A DNA stretch of 64,000 nucleotides from NCBI GenBank assembly GCA_036571765.1, contig BROE01000018.1, positions 15,350,375-15,414,374 on the forward strand, read 5' to 3'. The stretch is from Plecoglossus altivelis (lineage: Eukaryota > Chordata > Actinopteri > Osmeriformes > Plecoglossidae). A program made the translations under genes and the position numbers. The notes below the pieces were generated by a model. That model was not told where the DNA came from. It made no database searches and saw only the letters and a program-made list of their open reading frames with translations. How positions within the stretch are numbered: position 1 is the first letter of the stretch; each line of letters begins with the position of its first letter. Shown one piece after another: positions 10,543-20,575 of this stretch.

Positions 10543-12866
10543 GTGAGCTTGCAACTCACGTCAAAGTGACCTCTTGTGCCCCCCTCCCTCCCCCACACAC
10601 ACACGTGAATGCAAAATCATTAGCCTATTGTAAACTTGTTACTCAGTATTAACTGAAGTTATGAGCGCAGTTAGGACTTTACGTGGAATATGTCTCAAAC
10701 AATTGTCTGTCACAAGGTCCCACGCAGCCGATTGACAACAAAATCAACGAATTCAAACACAAACAAACGCCGTGGATTGTTGCCGAGTAAGTATTATCCG
10801 TTTCCTTCTACAATATAACGATATGACATGTTGGCTATATTGTAGTAAGCACACTCGCACCGTCTTAACGCGCTCACGTTCCAGTGACGCGCCGCTTGTC
10901 GGCAGGGCATGACTACTGCTCCAAAAGTTTGGCAAGCGTGGATAGTTGAATCCAACTCTATTGCCATCCAAGCCGCGAAGGGCCCTATACAACTGTCGCC
11001 TTCTGTGTCATTGAGCCGAAATGTAAGATGACCTTGATCTAAAGGGGGGGGAGGTTAGACGAGAGTCAAACAGCAAGCTTGGTCATGTCGGTGTTGCAGT
11101 ATTCCAACTGCGTGCTCTGATAGGCTGCACGGGACTTGGTACTCTGACCTAAGGGAACCACAGTTGTTGCGATCTCACCTTGGGGCACGGAGTATAATTA
11201 CGACCTTAAACACGACGTTAAGAAATTGGTAATGGACTTTAGACCGTGTCTATGATGACATAAACATGAACGTTAACAGCCTACTCAACGACGCAGATGC
11301 CAGGTGGCGGGGCAATAGTGGGAAATGATTGAGGCTGTATTTATAATACAAACACGCGTTTCTTCAAGCGTGGTCGTCAACAGCGGCGGTTGCTCAGTCA
11401 CTGCCCCGAACCGCTAGTTCAGAAGTCAAAGCATAGGATCGAACACCTATTGCGCAAATATTTGCGTTATTAGTTAAGCTGTCAGCTGTTGATGGGGAAA
11501 AGTAGCCCACATTTGGCTAAAGTGGTTATATTGGCTGCAAAATAACTTGGTTTGGTTTTGTGTTTATTTTTAATACTCAGCATCCCCTCCCCTAAACTCG
11601 TGTTTAACCGTCTGAACGGAAAGAAGCATCACCCGCCGGCAGCCGTGCAGGTCCACACTCAGTCCGACGGCTTCACCGCTGCACACGAGGAGAACGTGAC
11701 GTTTGTGAATGCAGGTAAGACACGTATCCGTGTCCTGGGGGGTCTACTGGCATCATACTATCCTACGGGGGGCGCAATTCTCACGCGTTCGTCGTGGGTG
11801 CTCACGCATTTCAGCCGTGTATCACGCTGTCACGCAGCACATTGTATTTATAACGCATGTCAACTGTGCTCCAAGCTGAGAAATACGGGATAACTTGTCC
11901 CGCTATATCGAGAAAAAGGAATGGTATCGCGGTGCACACCCTTCTGAAGCGGCACAGCTGAAATGGGACTGATAGGCCACTCGCAAGAAGATAGCCGTTC
12001 TCAGTTTCACTCTCATACACCCTTTTTACAGGAAAATATAGAAGGGACTCGAGCCGAACAACTGAGGTCCATCAAAGCCATTGAAATGTAGGTTATTGTC
12101 GTTTGTCGTCTAGAGGCCTGAGAGAGGGAGAATGTTGCCAAAGCTGGGAACCAAATGGGAGTTTGTTTTTTGTGTGGTGTCAGAGTTCTAAACAGTGACC
12201 TAGTTAACTGTAGAGTAGCAACGCATTCTGAACACCCGATCTCCTCTGTAACTCACTGGTCCGTTCAAGTCCTTTTGTTGAGCTTGTTCATTCATTCTTG
12301 TTTAGCTAGTGTGTCGGTGAATGTTGGTCAGAGTGGCACTTTCACTAAATCACCTTTAGAGCAGTCAAGGCTTAAATATCTCCCTCTCTCTGTCTCGATC
12401 TGTCTCAATCCATCAGGATCTCTCACTTTCTAAACATGGATTTCCCCCCCCCTCTCACACACATCCCCACACCTTGGTCATAAATCAATATATAAAATTG
12501 CATTAATAGAAAGGGGGCCGGGCACCAGAGATAAGAATGTTAATCATGTTGTACAGTACAAATACCACACGAGACTTAGTGCCACAGAAAGCAATATTTG
12601 TAATCTTGGCATTCAACAAAGGCGGCTAACATTGTAGAGTTTGTCCTGAACTTTTAACTGGGTAATAACGTGTGTGGTGGCACCAGACTAGCCTACTACT
12701 GGTCAAAGATTACCAGATCTGTCTGGTTCTCACATTGGGTTATCTATCCTAACAATAAGCAATGGCCGTTTTATGTTTAGCTCAGACATAACTCTTCAAA
12801 TTTAAGGGGAGTAAATCTAGGTCATGTGACCACACAGCTGCTAAGTATCAGGCTGTGTAGTTCTCT

Positions 12867-12914
<48 letters not shown>

Positions 12915-13289
12915 TGTTTGTGTAGCCTGGCAGGAGGTAGTGCAGCAGTTGGAGGAGGCTCCAGGCCCGGGGGCCCAGGCCCCGGTCTACTACACAGAGA
13001 CGACCCCCAGCCCCCACATGAAGGGTGAGAGCCATTCTGATCTATCGCATCCCCTCCTAACACACTCCCCACCCCCTCCTCCTCACACCACCACAACTGT
13101 TCCAGGTTGCTCCACATCAGGACTAACATCCCCCTCATCTCTCCAGACTTTGTGCCTCTGAACTGTCCCCCTCCTCGCTACAGACTTGGTGCCTCTAATG
13201 TCCCCCTCCTCTCTCCAGACTTTGTGCCTCTGGATCTGGACGAGTGGTGGGCCCAGCGCTTCCTGGCCAACATCGACAAGCTGTCCTGA
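10491..13289 (+). CDS. mcrip2: MCRIP2 (FAM195A), MAPK-regulated corepressor-interacting protein 2
   Basis: Small CtBP/stress-granule associated protein of the MCRIP family. Exons 10491-10542, 10717-10786, 11581-11714, 12926-13024 and 13219-13289 join with matching phases. The protein starts MYTITKGPSKLVTQRRTG, has KLVFNRLNGKK and the family core FTAAHEENVTFVNAAWQ, and ends DLDEWWAQRFLANIDKLS, all close to human MCRIP2. An ATG codon directly upstream (10488) could also serve as start; 10491 was chosen because it matches the family. Introns use GT-AG. The acceptor of exon 4 sits against a long GT microsatellite, and the last-exon acceptor is duplicated in tandem. The gene converges on TRAP1. 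Confidence 0.93.
10717..10786 (+). CDS. mcrip2: MCRIP2 coding exon 2
   Basis: Reads GPTQPIDNKINEFKHKQTP after an ACAAG acceptor; donor GA|GTAAGT. Phases fit both neighbours. Confidence 0.85.
11581..11714 (+). CDS. mcrip2: MCRIP2 coding exon 3
   Basis: Carries PSPKLVFNRLNG and the AHEENVTFV family signature; acceptor ACTCAG, donor GCAG|GTAAGA. Confidence 0.93.
12869..12912. repeat. (GT)n microsatellite at the MCRIP2 exon 4 acceptor
   Basis: About 22 GT units ending 13 bases before the exon. Confidence 0.95.
12926..13024 (+). CDS. mcrip2: MCRIP2 coding exon 4
   Basis: Reads AWQEVVQQLEEAPGP and VYYTETTPSPHMK. Its acceptor (TGTAG) follows a GT repeat rather than a pyrimidine tract. Confidence 0.9.
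13219..13289 (+). CDS. mcrip2: MCRIP2 coding exon 5 and stop
   Basis: Reads DFVPLDLDEWWAQRFLANI then TGA. A copy of the acceptor and exon start lies 72 bases upstream at 13147, in frame. Confidence 0.9.
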
Positions 13290-14654
13290 TGGTGCCTCCC
13301 TCCCTCCCCTCCCCAGACGGGTTCCTGCTCCCAGGAGGGTGCTACTCCCAGGGGGAGACCCACGCTGTTCTGGCCAGGCAGGGGTCCTGGAGGTGGGGGA
13401 CGAGACTGGACCAGGAGGGCCTGCCCCCCCGGCACCAGGCAGGTCACATGGGAATGACTGGCGCTGGGTCGCCGGCAGGGCTTTTTGTCAGAACTTGGAC
13501 TTTTTGGGGGGGGGAATTTTGAAAAACAAGCGCTATGCAAATAGTACAAATGATGTTAGCTAGTTTCCTGACATCTGATTCGCAAACAATCTACTCAAGA
13601 TCAAGACCGGAATGCTGTTTGTCACCGTGGACCACGATGCATGTCCTTCCAACGCAGTAAATTTGTATTTTCAAACTGTTGTGAGTAGCGTTTGATTTAC
13701 CACTCAGCCTGATGCAGACGTCTAAAGGGGTTTTATAGAAGTCTAAGCATCAAGAACAAAAAGTCTCTGGAGGATAAACGGAGGACATGTGACTAGACTG
13801 GGCCCACCCTGAGATGGGCCCCCTCTGAGATGGGCCCCTGATGGACTCAACTCCACAGGTGTTTTATACTGTGAATGGTATTTCATTGTTTCAGAAAACA
13901 AAGCTATTGGGTACAGTAAATATTTTATTCACAATCATTTAAATCATAACTCACGATCTGGTCACATGGCGCTTGGAAAGATTTAAAAACTTGTTTAACT
14001 GACGTTGATGAATGTCTGAGCAAGTTAAATCCACTGTATATTTGCAACTGTAACTGTCTAATTGTCAAAACCAGGGGAACTTTCAACAAATGAGGCCAAA
14101 GTTCTACAAAAGACGAACCTAAATGTCAAAACCAAAAAGGTACACAGAAAAAAAAGGACGAACTGTAACAGATGAAACTGTTAGCAATGATTACAATTCC
14201 AGTCCATTCGCTCGAACCAGTCTCACTTCCAAGGCGCCAAACTACATGACGAGATCACACCTTTCCTTGTCAGTGGCCCTGCCAAGTGAACCTGCAGTCG
14301 TACGATCCACCGTTTTGATCAGGCACACACCCACTCACACCACTCAACAAAGAAACCACCAGCTGTAGAGTTTTGAGGACACCAGAAAGGACCGTCTCTA
14401 GCGTTGGCACCACAGGGTTCACTAATAAAGCAACCAGGTCTCTCCAGCCGAGCGTTGAGGCTGTAAAAACACGCCTCCTCGCTCTCATGTCGTTCTCCTC
14501 AGAGCTCATTGGAGCCCAACGCCAGGTGGACGAGCAGGTTTCAGGACGAGGTGAAGAGGCATCGTTAGGACAGTCTGTGTGTGTGTGTGTGTGTGTGTGT
14601 GGAGCTTTAGGTGCCAGCCCTGGCAGTCTGTGTGTGTGCGTGTGTGTGTGTGTT
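13290..14654. other. Convergent 3' regions of MCRIP2 (+) and TRAP1 (-)
   Basis: No coding sequence. It must hold the MCRIP2 3' UTR and the TRAP1 3' UTR. GT microsatellites lie at 14575-14600 and 14631-14653, just past the TRAP1 stop. Confidence 0.6.
13924..13929 (-). terminator. Candidate TRAP1 poly(A) signal
   Basis: Reads AATAAA on the minus strand about 0.73 kb after the TRAP1 stop. Placement is inference; no transcript evidence is available. Confidence 0.4.
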
Positions 14655-14755
14655 TCAGTGCTTCTCCAGAGCCTTGGTCAACAGCTCGTTGAGGCGGGAG
14701 ATCATGGGTCGGGGGTCGTCGTTGAGGCCGGCAGCGATCATGGCGTTGTGTAGAT
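14655..14755 (-). CDS. trap1: TRAP1 last exon, one base short
   Basis: Encodes the family C-terminus ([15 protein letters not shown] and [13 protein letters not shown], stop TGA at 14655-14657), but joining to the previous exon at the only good splice sites leaves the frame one base short, giving an early stop after five codons. Confidence 0.85.
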
Positions 14756-16724
14756 CTGAGGGACGGGGGGTGGAACGCGTTACCTTGGTGACAACAACAC
14801 ACAGAAGCCCAGTTCCAGCTGTCCCTCCTCCCCCCCAACCTGGTGACTAGGACCAGAGTCCTTGGGCTTGATTTCAACATCGTCAGCAAAATTCGCAAAC
14901 TTTCCACCATCATAAAACAGTAACACTTTCAGTTTGAAGCCAATCTCTGCCTGTGTGATTCTCAAGCATCTGAGTACCTGTTCCAGCAACAGACCGGCCA
15001 GTTGTGAGTCGGACTCCTTCAGGGCGTGCATCTTTTTGATCAGGTCGTGTCTGGAGCACAAACACAGAAAGGACAGGAAGGTGAGCGGTCCTGCCTGTGA
15101 CAGTTGTGGTGTTTACAGCAGGAAGGTTATATTCAATTCCCACCCAGGTGGACTATCTCCTAGGTCTCTCCGTGTGGGGCCTTGCCCTACTTTCCATTTC
15201 CCTGTCTCCCCCAGGACCTCCCCAGTTCCTCCCCCCCAGGACCTCCCCCCCCAGGACCTCCACCCCTCTCCCTACCCAGCGTTGATCTCCAGGGTGGGCT
15301 GCAGGATCTGGGCTCTCTCCTCCGGGGTGCGTGCCAGCTGCTGGGTGCGCAGGAAGTGTCGGGCGGCGCCCATCTCCAGCACGGTGATCATGGCTGGGTG
15401 AGTGTCCAGGCGAGGGGTCACTGGAATGGGGGAGGGGGGGGGGTCACTGACACCAAGACACGCCAATCAAAAGCCATGTGTGAGGAAGAGAGAAGGGGGA
15501 GGAGATAGAGTGCCCCCCTTTTTTAAAGGAAGAACCCCATACCCTTTTTGGAAAAAATATTTGGGGGGAATGGGGAAACTTCCCCCCCCTAGGCCCCGCG
15601 GCAGTTCCTCATCCAGGCCAGCAGGTCCTCTGCCTGCTCCTCTGTAAGACGCTCCGACGCTACGCAGGGAGGGAACAGAACTGTGTGTTTCACTTTGGTG
15701 GTGAGAACGTCCTAATAAACCACATGTACCGATTCCAGTCCGACACGCGTGTGTGTGTGAAGGGGGGGGAGGGGGGGAGGCGTCTCACAGCTTGGCATCC
15801 TGGTATTTCTCCTCCTTGTAGTGGTCAACCACGATGTCGGTCTCCACGGAGATGAGCTTCTTCTTGTCAAAGTCGCGCAGGTGCAACAGCGTGAGCTCAT
15901 CAAACTGCTCGTAGCAGAACAGCACCTGAGCAAGCGAGAGACCGAGTGAGAGAGTGAGAGAGAAGCGAAAGAGCGCGAGAGAGCGAGTAGAGAGCGAGAG
16001 AGAGCGAGGTTAGAGAGGCGAGAGGACGGGAGAGGGGAAGAGAGGGAGAGCGAGAGGAATTCAATGATCAAAGCAGACGTAACTGGTGTGTGTGTGGGAG
16101 TGTGTGTGTGTGGGAGTGTGTGTGTGTGGGAGTGTGTGTGTGTGGGAGCATGTGTGTGTGGGAGTGTGTGTGTGGAGGAAGAGGGGGAGGGAGAGGAATG
16201 CCGGACAAGAAGTTAAGAGTTTTTCCTGGATTCATTTCGCAGCATTAATAAAAGAAAGTTGCTACATCGCTATGATAAAATTGGTACAAGAGGAAGGAGG
16301 CTAAACAAATAGCGGAACGTTTCCTCCCCATCTGTTACTAAAGCAGCTGCTAAGCTAACAGGTTCTCAGTTAAACCTGCTGATCTCATGCGCACGCTCCA
16401 ATAGGAGACGTCCGCAGGTGACCAGGAGGTATCGGTTCATGGATTGGCTGAAGAGGCCCTGTGTGTGAAACCACAGAGGGAATGTTTTAGGGTGTGGACG
16501 AGCGAGGCAGGAAATGGGCAGGTCACCTGGAGCGTGTTGAGTCTTCGTCCATTGAGGAAGATGGGGAAACTGACAAAGTTGCTGTACTTGGTCACCACCT
16601 CTGTAACCAACCACACACACACACACACACAGTCACTTCTACCTTCAGACCTACACCTCAGGTGACTGGCTAGTTGCTACGCAACAGTCAGCACCTGGCC
16701 GGCTTCTGAATAAAGACCTGTAAT

Positions 16725-16766
<42 letters not shown>

Positions 16767-19700
16767 TGTATGTGCATGTGCATGTGCGTGTGAGAGAGTG
16801 TGTGTGTGTAGGTGTGTGTGAGTGTGTGTGTACCTTTGACTCTGTCCTCGGTGGAGAACTCCTTGCAGTCCTCCTTGAGGTGCAGCACAATCTTGGTGCC
16901 CTGTCTGACTCCGCTGGCTTCCACGATCTCAAACACCCCCGACCTGCGGAGGGGGGAGGGGCAGGGGGAGGGGCAGGGGGAGGGGCAGGGGGAGGGGCAG
17001 GCGAAGCGCTCAGCGTCTTTGGCTCAAAACACGGCTGCTTTCCTGAACTTTCCTTCGCCCACGAGTCGACGGAGCCCCCCGCCCCTCCCGCCCAGCTCTC
17101 CTACCCGTCGGAGGACCACTTGAATCCGGGTGACCCGGGCTCGGCAGACTGGGAGTAGACGTCCACGTGGTCCGACACCATGAAGGCAGAGTAGAAGCCC
17201 ACGCCAAACTGACCAATGATGGAGCTGCTGGCCTCCGCCTGGCTCTGCAAGGCATCCAGGAACGCCTGATGGGAGGGAGGGAGGGAGGGAGGGAGGGAGA
17301 GAAAGAAAGAGAGAGAGGGAGAGAGAGAGAGAGAGAGAGTAAGGATACATTGGAGGAACGTGCAACATTTCAACTCAAAATGAGAGACCATGACGAAACG
17401 AAAGGAAGGAGAGAGCGGGCGGGGGAGAGCGGGCGGGGGAGAGCGGGCNNNNNNNNNNNNNNNNNNNNNNNNNNNNNNNNNNNNNNNNNNNNNNNNNNNN
17501 NNNNNNNNNNNNNNNNNNNNNNNNNNNNNNNNNNNNNNNNNNNNNNNNNNNNNNNNNNNNNNNNNNNNNNNNNNNNNNNNNNNNNNNNNNNNNNNNNNNN
17601 NNNNNNNNNNNNNNNNNNNNNNNNNNNNNNNNNNNNNNNNNNNNNCTAGCTACCTGGTTAGTTTGATGGTGTTGTTCTGAGCTAGCTACCTGGTTAGTTT
17701 GATGGTGTTGTCCAGGGCAGCAGAGAGCAGTAGACTGTCGGCCTGTCTGTTGAAGGCCAGTCCTCGTATCTGCTTGGTGTGAATAGGTACATACTGGCAG
17801 GCTTTCATGGTCACGGTGCTCACCTTCTTAACCCCACAGCCTGAGAGGGTAGGGGTGCATTCAGACATTTTTTTCCACATCCATGATAGCAACGTAAAAG
17901 TCAATTAAAGCTCGTAAAAGGTATCAAAGTTGGAAGTTATTTATCACGATGCAGCTTTAACGGTAACTCCCAAAGAGAAACTGTTTCGAGGTCACAGATT
18001 ACACGCCATTTTCCCCCACACCAAGACGCATTGCTCCTCTGTAAAGTTATCAAGTGAAGGTCCAGATAACCAGATAAGCTTACCAGGGACCAGGGTGGCC
18101 TGGGGAGAGGGCTGGGAGGCCAGCAGGCAGCTGAGGGGCTCACAGTAGGACAGGACCCTGCACCCCCCGGCCTGGGAGACCAGTACAGCCTTGGCGAACA
18201 CGTAGTGGTGCCCTCCCTCCTGTTTCTGGGTCAGGCTCTGGGGAGAGGCCCCGGATGACTGGGAGCACCGGCTTCCTGTCTGGGCCATCAGGGTCCTCAG
18301 CTCCTACAGGAGACAGGAGAGAGGAGGCAGGAGAGAGGAGGCAGGAGAGAGGAGGCAGGAGAGAGGAGGCAGGAGAGAGGAGGCAGGAGAGAGCAGGCAG
18401 GAGAGAGGAGGCAGGAGAGAGGAGGCAGGAGAGAACAGGCAGGAGAGAGGAGGCAGGAGAGAGCAGGCAGGAGAGAGCAGGCAGGAGAGAGCAGGCAGGA
18501 GAGAGCACTTACCTTGGAGCCGGAGCGTGCGATGGTTCCCAGGTTGGCCACTAGCTCCTCCTGGCTCATGCCCACTCCTGTGTCCTGGAGAGAGACAGGA
18601 TAGTAGGATCATCTATTAAAGGCAGAAGGCTGGTGTGGTGCCACAAGCTGTCGTCTGATGTCTTCTGAAAAGGCTTTTCTCCTAATATCTGGGTTATATC
18701 AACCAAGTTCAAAGAACAACAATTTATAGGAAACATACAGGAAAATGTTTCAGACCGCTTGCTGTGACATGGCTGCAGTATCATTTCCTTCCACCAGGTG
18801 GCAGGACGACTCCGTTATATCGGAATGAGTCATAAAATGGAAGCGTCGCAGCGGTGTTTTAATATGCTGCTGTTCAAGTCCAGCTCGGAGCTTGAATTTG
18901 CCATTAAAACCCATTCAAAGCTCATTATTAAACAACCTAAACATGCACACGCAAAAACAACAACTAGCCGACCCGTTTGCCCTGTTGCAAGGTTTACCGC
19001 GGTCGTGGAGCGAGCGCGGCGTTTACCTGGATGGTGAACGTGCCCTTGACGGGGTCGGTCTGCAGGTGGATCTCCATGGGCGCCGTGTCGCCCCCTCCTG
19101 TCATCAGCTTGTGCCGGAGCTTCTCCAGGGCGTCGCTGCCGTTGGAGATGAGCTCGCGGATGAACACCTGAGCGGAGGGGAGGGGGAGATGGGGGGTGAA
19201 GGGGGGGGGGAGAGAGACTCAGCTGTGGGGACTTTTTCCCTGTTGTTTTCCCTAACCCAACGACCTCAACATTGCTGAGGGTCGGGTCGGTTAATGGAAG
19301 ATCTAAGGTATTACTGTGAGGGGAGTTCAGCTCTGTATGGAAAAGCTTCATCATTCAGAGGTGGTTTCGGCCATGATCCATGTCAGCTACTAGGCTTTTT
19401 GAATGACGCTCTCTATGCTAAAGGGCTGATTCCATGACCTGCGAGTCCCAGTGGTACCCACCTCCTTCTCAGAGTAGAGCGACCTGGCCACGATATCCAA
19501 CAGCTTCTTGGTCTCAGCCTGGAACTCATGTTTGGAAGCCGAGCCTGGATAGAAAATAACTCCCGTCACAAACTCTCGATTTATCGGTATAAAAACACTC
19601 AGCGCTCGGCTGGCGGCGGACAGTCTCACCTGCTACGCTCTCGGTATCGCTGATAATCGTGTGCAGGGGCTCTTCCTCCGGTACTTTCTCGGCCTCCTGG

Positions 19701-20200
19701 GTGCTGTAGAAGGAGGACTGGGTGAGGCCAGTGGGCTGGGGGCTCCACACCCGGGGTCTAGACCATCTCTCCTGCTGTCTTAGAGGGCCGTCTGGCGACG
19801 AAGGGACAAGCGTGTTGCAGGTGAGGATGCAGTCAAAGCGTTGTCTGGACTAGTGTCAGTCCTGAACTCAAACGGTCGTCACTAGGGTCATGTTCTAAAC
19901 ACACTATATCTATTGCTATAAGAAGTCGGATAACCATTCTAAGGTTACCACCTTATATTGTGCTGACTGGTTGAATGGTGAGTGGAGTTAGCTGTCACTT
20001 AACAGTCAACGAGCTAGCCATCTTGCATCATATTACTTGTATGACTGTTATGAGACAGTCTGTAAATGGTTCGGCTCACCTCCTGCAAACGTGCTGGTTA
20101 CAATCCTACCGCCCAATCCTCGTCCGGTTGACAAAAATCTTGAATGAGCCTTTTGAGACGAACCCAAGGCAAACCGAAACAATTTGAGACACCTAGACAT
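14655..20200 (-). CDS. trap1: TRAP1, mitochondrial HSP90 chaperone, disrupted in this sequence
   Basis: TRAP1 is the HSP90-family ATPase of the mitochondrial matrix. The first exon encodes a basic, acid-free leader ([19 protein letters not shown]) typical of mitochondrial import. The N-terminal ATPase domain is complete across exons 2-8, with [23 protein letters not shown] and [13 protein letters not shown] motifs. The C-terminal dimerisation part is present from [15 protein letters not shown] to the stop. Missing: the exons for the middle domain, roughly 200 residues or more, expected between 15926 and 16526, where only simple repeats lie. Other lesions: odd sequence at the end of the exon at 15592-15659, a one-base loss in the last exon, and two RFWD3 exons plus an N gap in the intron between ATPase exons. 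The start lies about 0.4 kb from the likely CREBBP 3' end. I read these lesions as mostly assembly error, but a damaged allele cannot be excluded. Confidence 0.88.
14978..15050 (-). CDS. trap1: TRAP1 C-terminal exon d
   Basis: Encodes [20 protein letters not shown] and LLEQ; donor CAG|GTACTC, phase 0. Confidence 0.92.
15276..15420 (-). CDS. trap1: TRAP1 C-terminal exon c
   Basis: Encodes [20 protein letters not shown] and [14 protein letters not shown]; acceptor TTCCAG, donor GG|GTAGGG. Confidence 0.92.
15592..15659 (-). CDS. trap1: TRAP1 C-terminal exon b, 3' end abnormal
   Basis: Encodes [17 protein letters not shown], then runs into homopolymer-rich sequence and a stop in place of the expected short conserved tail and donor. 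Confidence 0.8.
15789..15925 (-). CDS. trap1: TRAP1 C-terminal exon a
   Basis: Encodes [20 protein letters not shown] and [19 protein letters not shown]. In the family this follows the middle domain, which is absent upstream here. Confidence 0.93.
15926..16526. repeat. Simple-repeat intron where TRAP1 middle-domain exons should lie
   Basis: Contains a GA-rich run (about 15928-16055) and GTGTGTGTGTGGGAGT repeats (about 16087-16175). No reading matching the HSP90 middle domain was found on the minus strand. Confidence 0.8.
16527..16600 (-). CDS. trap1: TRAP1 exon 8
   Basis: Encodes [20 protein letters not shown] and NTLQ, the end of the part present before the missing middle domain. Confidence 0.93.
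16613..16832. repeat. CA/GT microsatellites in a TRAP1 intron
   Basis: (CA)n at 16613-16631 and a longer GT run at 16727-16832 that reaches the exon 7 donor. Confidence 0.9.
16834..16943 (-). CDS. trap1: TRAP1 exon 7
   Basis: Encodes [20 protein letters not shown] and [14 protein letters not shown]; phases match exons 6 and 8. Confidence 0.93.
16947..17000. repeat. GGGGAGGGGCAG minisatellite in TRAP1
   Basis: Four to five copies of a 12-base unit immediately upstream (minus-strand sense) of exon 7. Confidence 0.85.
17105..17265 (-). CDS. trap1: TRAP1 exon 6 (GQFGVGFYS lid)
   Basis: Encodes [14 protein letters not shown] and [20 protein letters not shown]. Between this and exon 5 lie the N gap and RFWD3-derived sequence. 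Confidence 0.94.
17449..17645. other. Assembly gap (N)
   Basis: 197 undetermined bases between TRAP1 exon 6 and the RFWD3-like segment; GA/GC-rich repeats border its left side. Confidence 0.99.
17646..17718. repeat. 36-base tandem duplication at the gap edge
   Basis: CTAGCTACCTGGTTAGTTTG and the following bases occur twice in tandem, copying the end and donor of the RFWD3-like exon right next to the N gap. Confidence 0.9.
17690..17840 (-). CDS. rfwd3: RFWD3 exon fragment (WD40 region)
   Basis: Encodes [28 protein letters not shown] and [14 protein letters not shown], clearly the WD40 part of RFWD3, the E3 ubiquitin ligase of the replication-stress and Fanconi pathway. Bounded by a CTCTCAG acceptor and a GTAGCT donor. 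It lies inside a TRAP1 intron beside an N gap; no other part of RFWD3 except the next exon is present. Confidence 0.88.
18084..18303 (-). CDS. rfwd3: RFWD3 exon fragment (before the WD40 domain)
   Basis: Encodes [20 protein letters not shown] and [19 protein letters not shown]. It joins in frame to the exon at 17690-17840, as in vertebrate RFWD3. Its upstream side ends in a 14-base minisatellite, which suggests a mis-joined contig. Confidence 0.88.
18305..18508. repeat. 14-base minisatellite (GCAGGAGAGAGGAG)
   Basis: About 14 copies with few variants, between the RFWD3-like exon and TRAP1 exon 5. Confidence 0.93.
18513..18584 (-). CDS. trap1: TRAP1 exon 5 (DTGxGM motif)
   Basis: Encodes [20 protein letters not shown] and SGSK, the ATP-binding DxGxG loop. 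Its donor abuts a 14-base minisatellite. Confidence 0.94.
19027..19167 (-). CDS. trap1: TRAP1 exon 4 (ATP-binding Asn motif)
   Basis: Encodes [20 protein letters not shown]; the HSP90 ELISNxSDAL motif is present with Gly in the variable position. Ends GTFTIQ before GTAAAC. Confidence 0.94.
19462..19544 (-). CDS. trap1: TRAP1 exon 3
   Basis: Encodes [20 protein letters not shown] and YSEKE, the first ATPase-domain helix. Confidence 0.93.
19630..19791 (-). CDS. trap1: TRAP1 exon 2
   Basis: Ends with [17 protein letters not shown], the conserved lead-in to the ATPase domain. Acceptor CGCCAG, donor GTGAGA. Confidence 0.9.
20080..20200 (-). CDS. trap1: TRAP1 exon 1 (mitochondrial leader)
   Basis: ATG at 20200; Arg/Lys/Ser-rich leader with no acidic residues in its first 40 positions; donor GGAG|GTGAGC, phase 1, which joins the next exon in frame. 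Confidence 0.85.
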
Positions 20201-20575
20201 TTTCCAGCAGTGAGAGGTCGTTTGACCTATTCTACACACGCTTAACGGATACGCGACAGCGACTGACGCAAGTAGGACCTCTGCGTCGCATGATAATGCC
20301 GTCACAGGGAGTAGCAAATCGACTGCCTGCGTGAAAATAAAACTCACGACGCAGTTCGTAAAGATTAGCAATCCCGTCACCTGATTCTAAGCGAATAGTT
20401 CCGTAAGAAAGTGCATTGGGTTTAAATCGGTTAATTTTGACACTACGTGTACGATGCCAGGTATAACCCAAAAGGATACCGTTACATTGCGACGTTTCTT
20501 TTAATATCTCAAACAATTCGGACTTTTTAAAAATACAAGGCCTACATATGCCAACACAAAATGGACCAGAGTTAA
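20201..20575. promoter_or_regulatory. Compact interval between CREBBP 3' end and TRAP1 start
   Basis: Only about 0.4 kb separates the TRAP1 ATG from the likely CREBBP poly(A) signal, so TRAP1's promoter and 5' UTR probably lie here. No specific element is claimed. Confidence 0.45.

Noticed and set aside
13107..13218. Separate small gene upstream of the last MCRIP2 exon
   Set aside because: It is a duplicated acceptor and exon start, in frame with MCRIP2, not an independent gene.
16366..16460. Possible TRAP1 middle-domain exon
   Set aside because: The minus-strand reading does not match the HSP90 middle domain and lacks proper splice signals.
17690..18303. A functional RFWD3 gene in this window
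   Set aside because: Only two internal exons are present, with no start, RING exon or C-terminal exons nearby.
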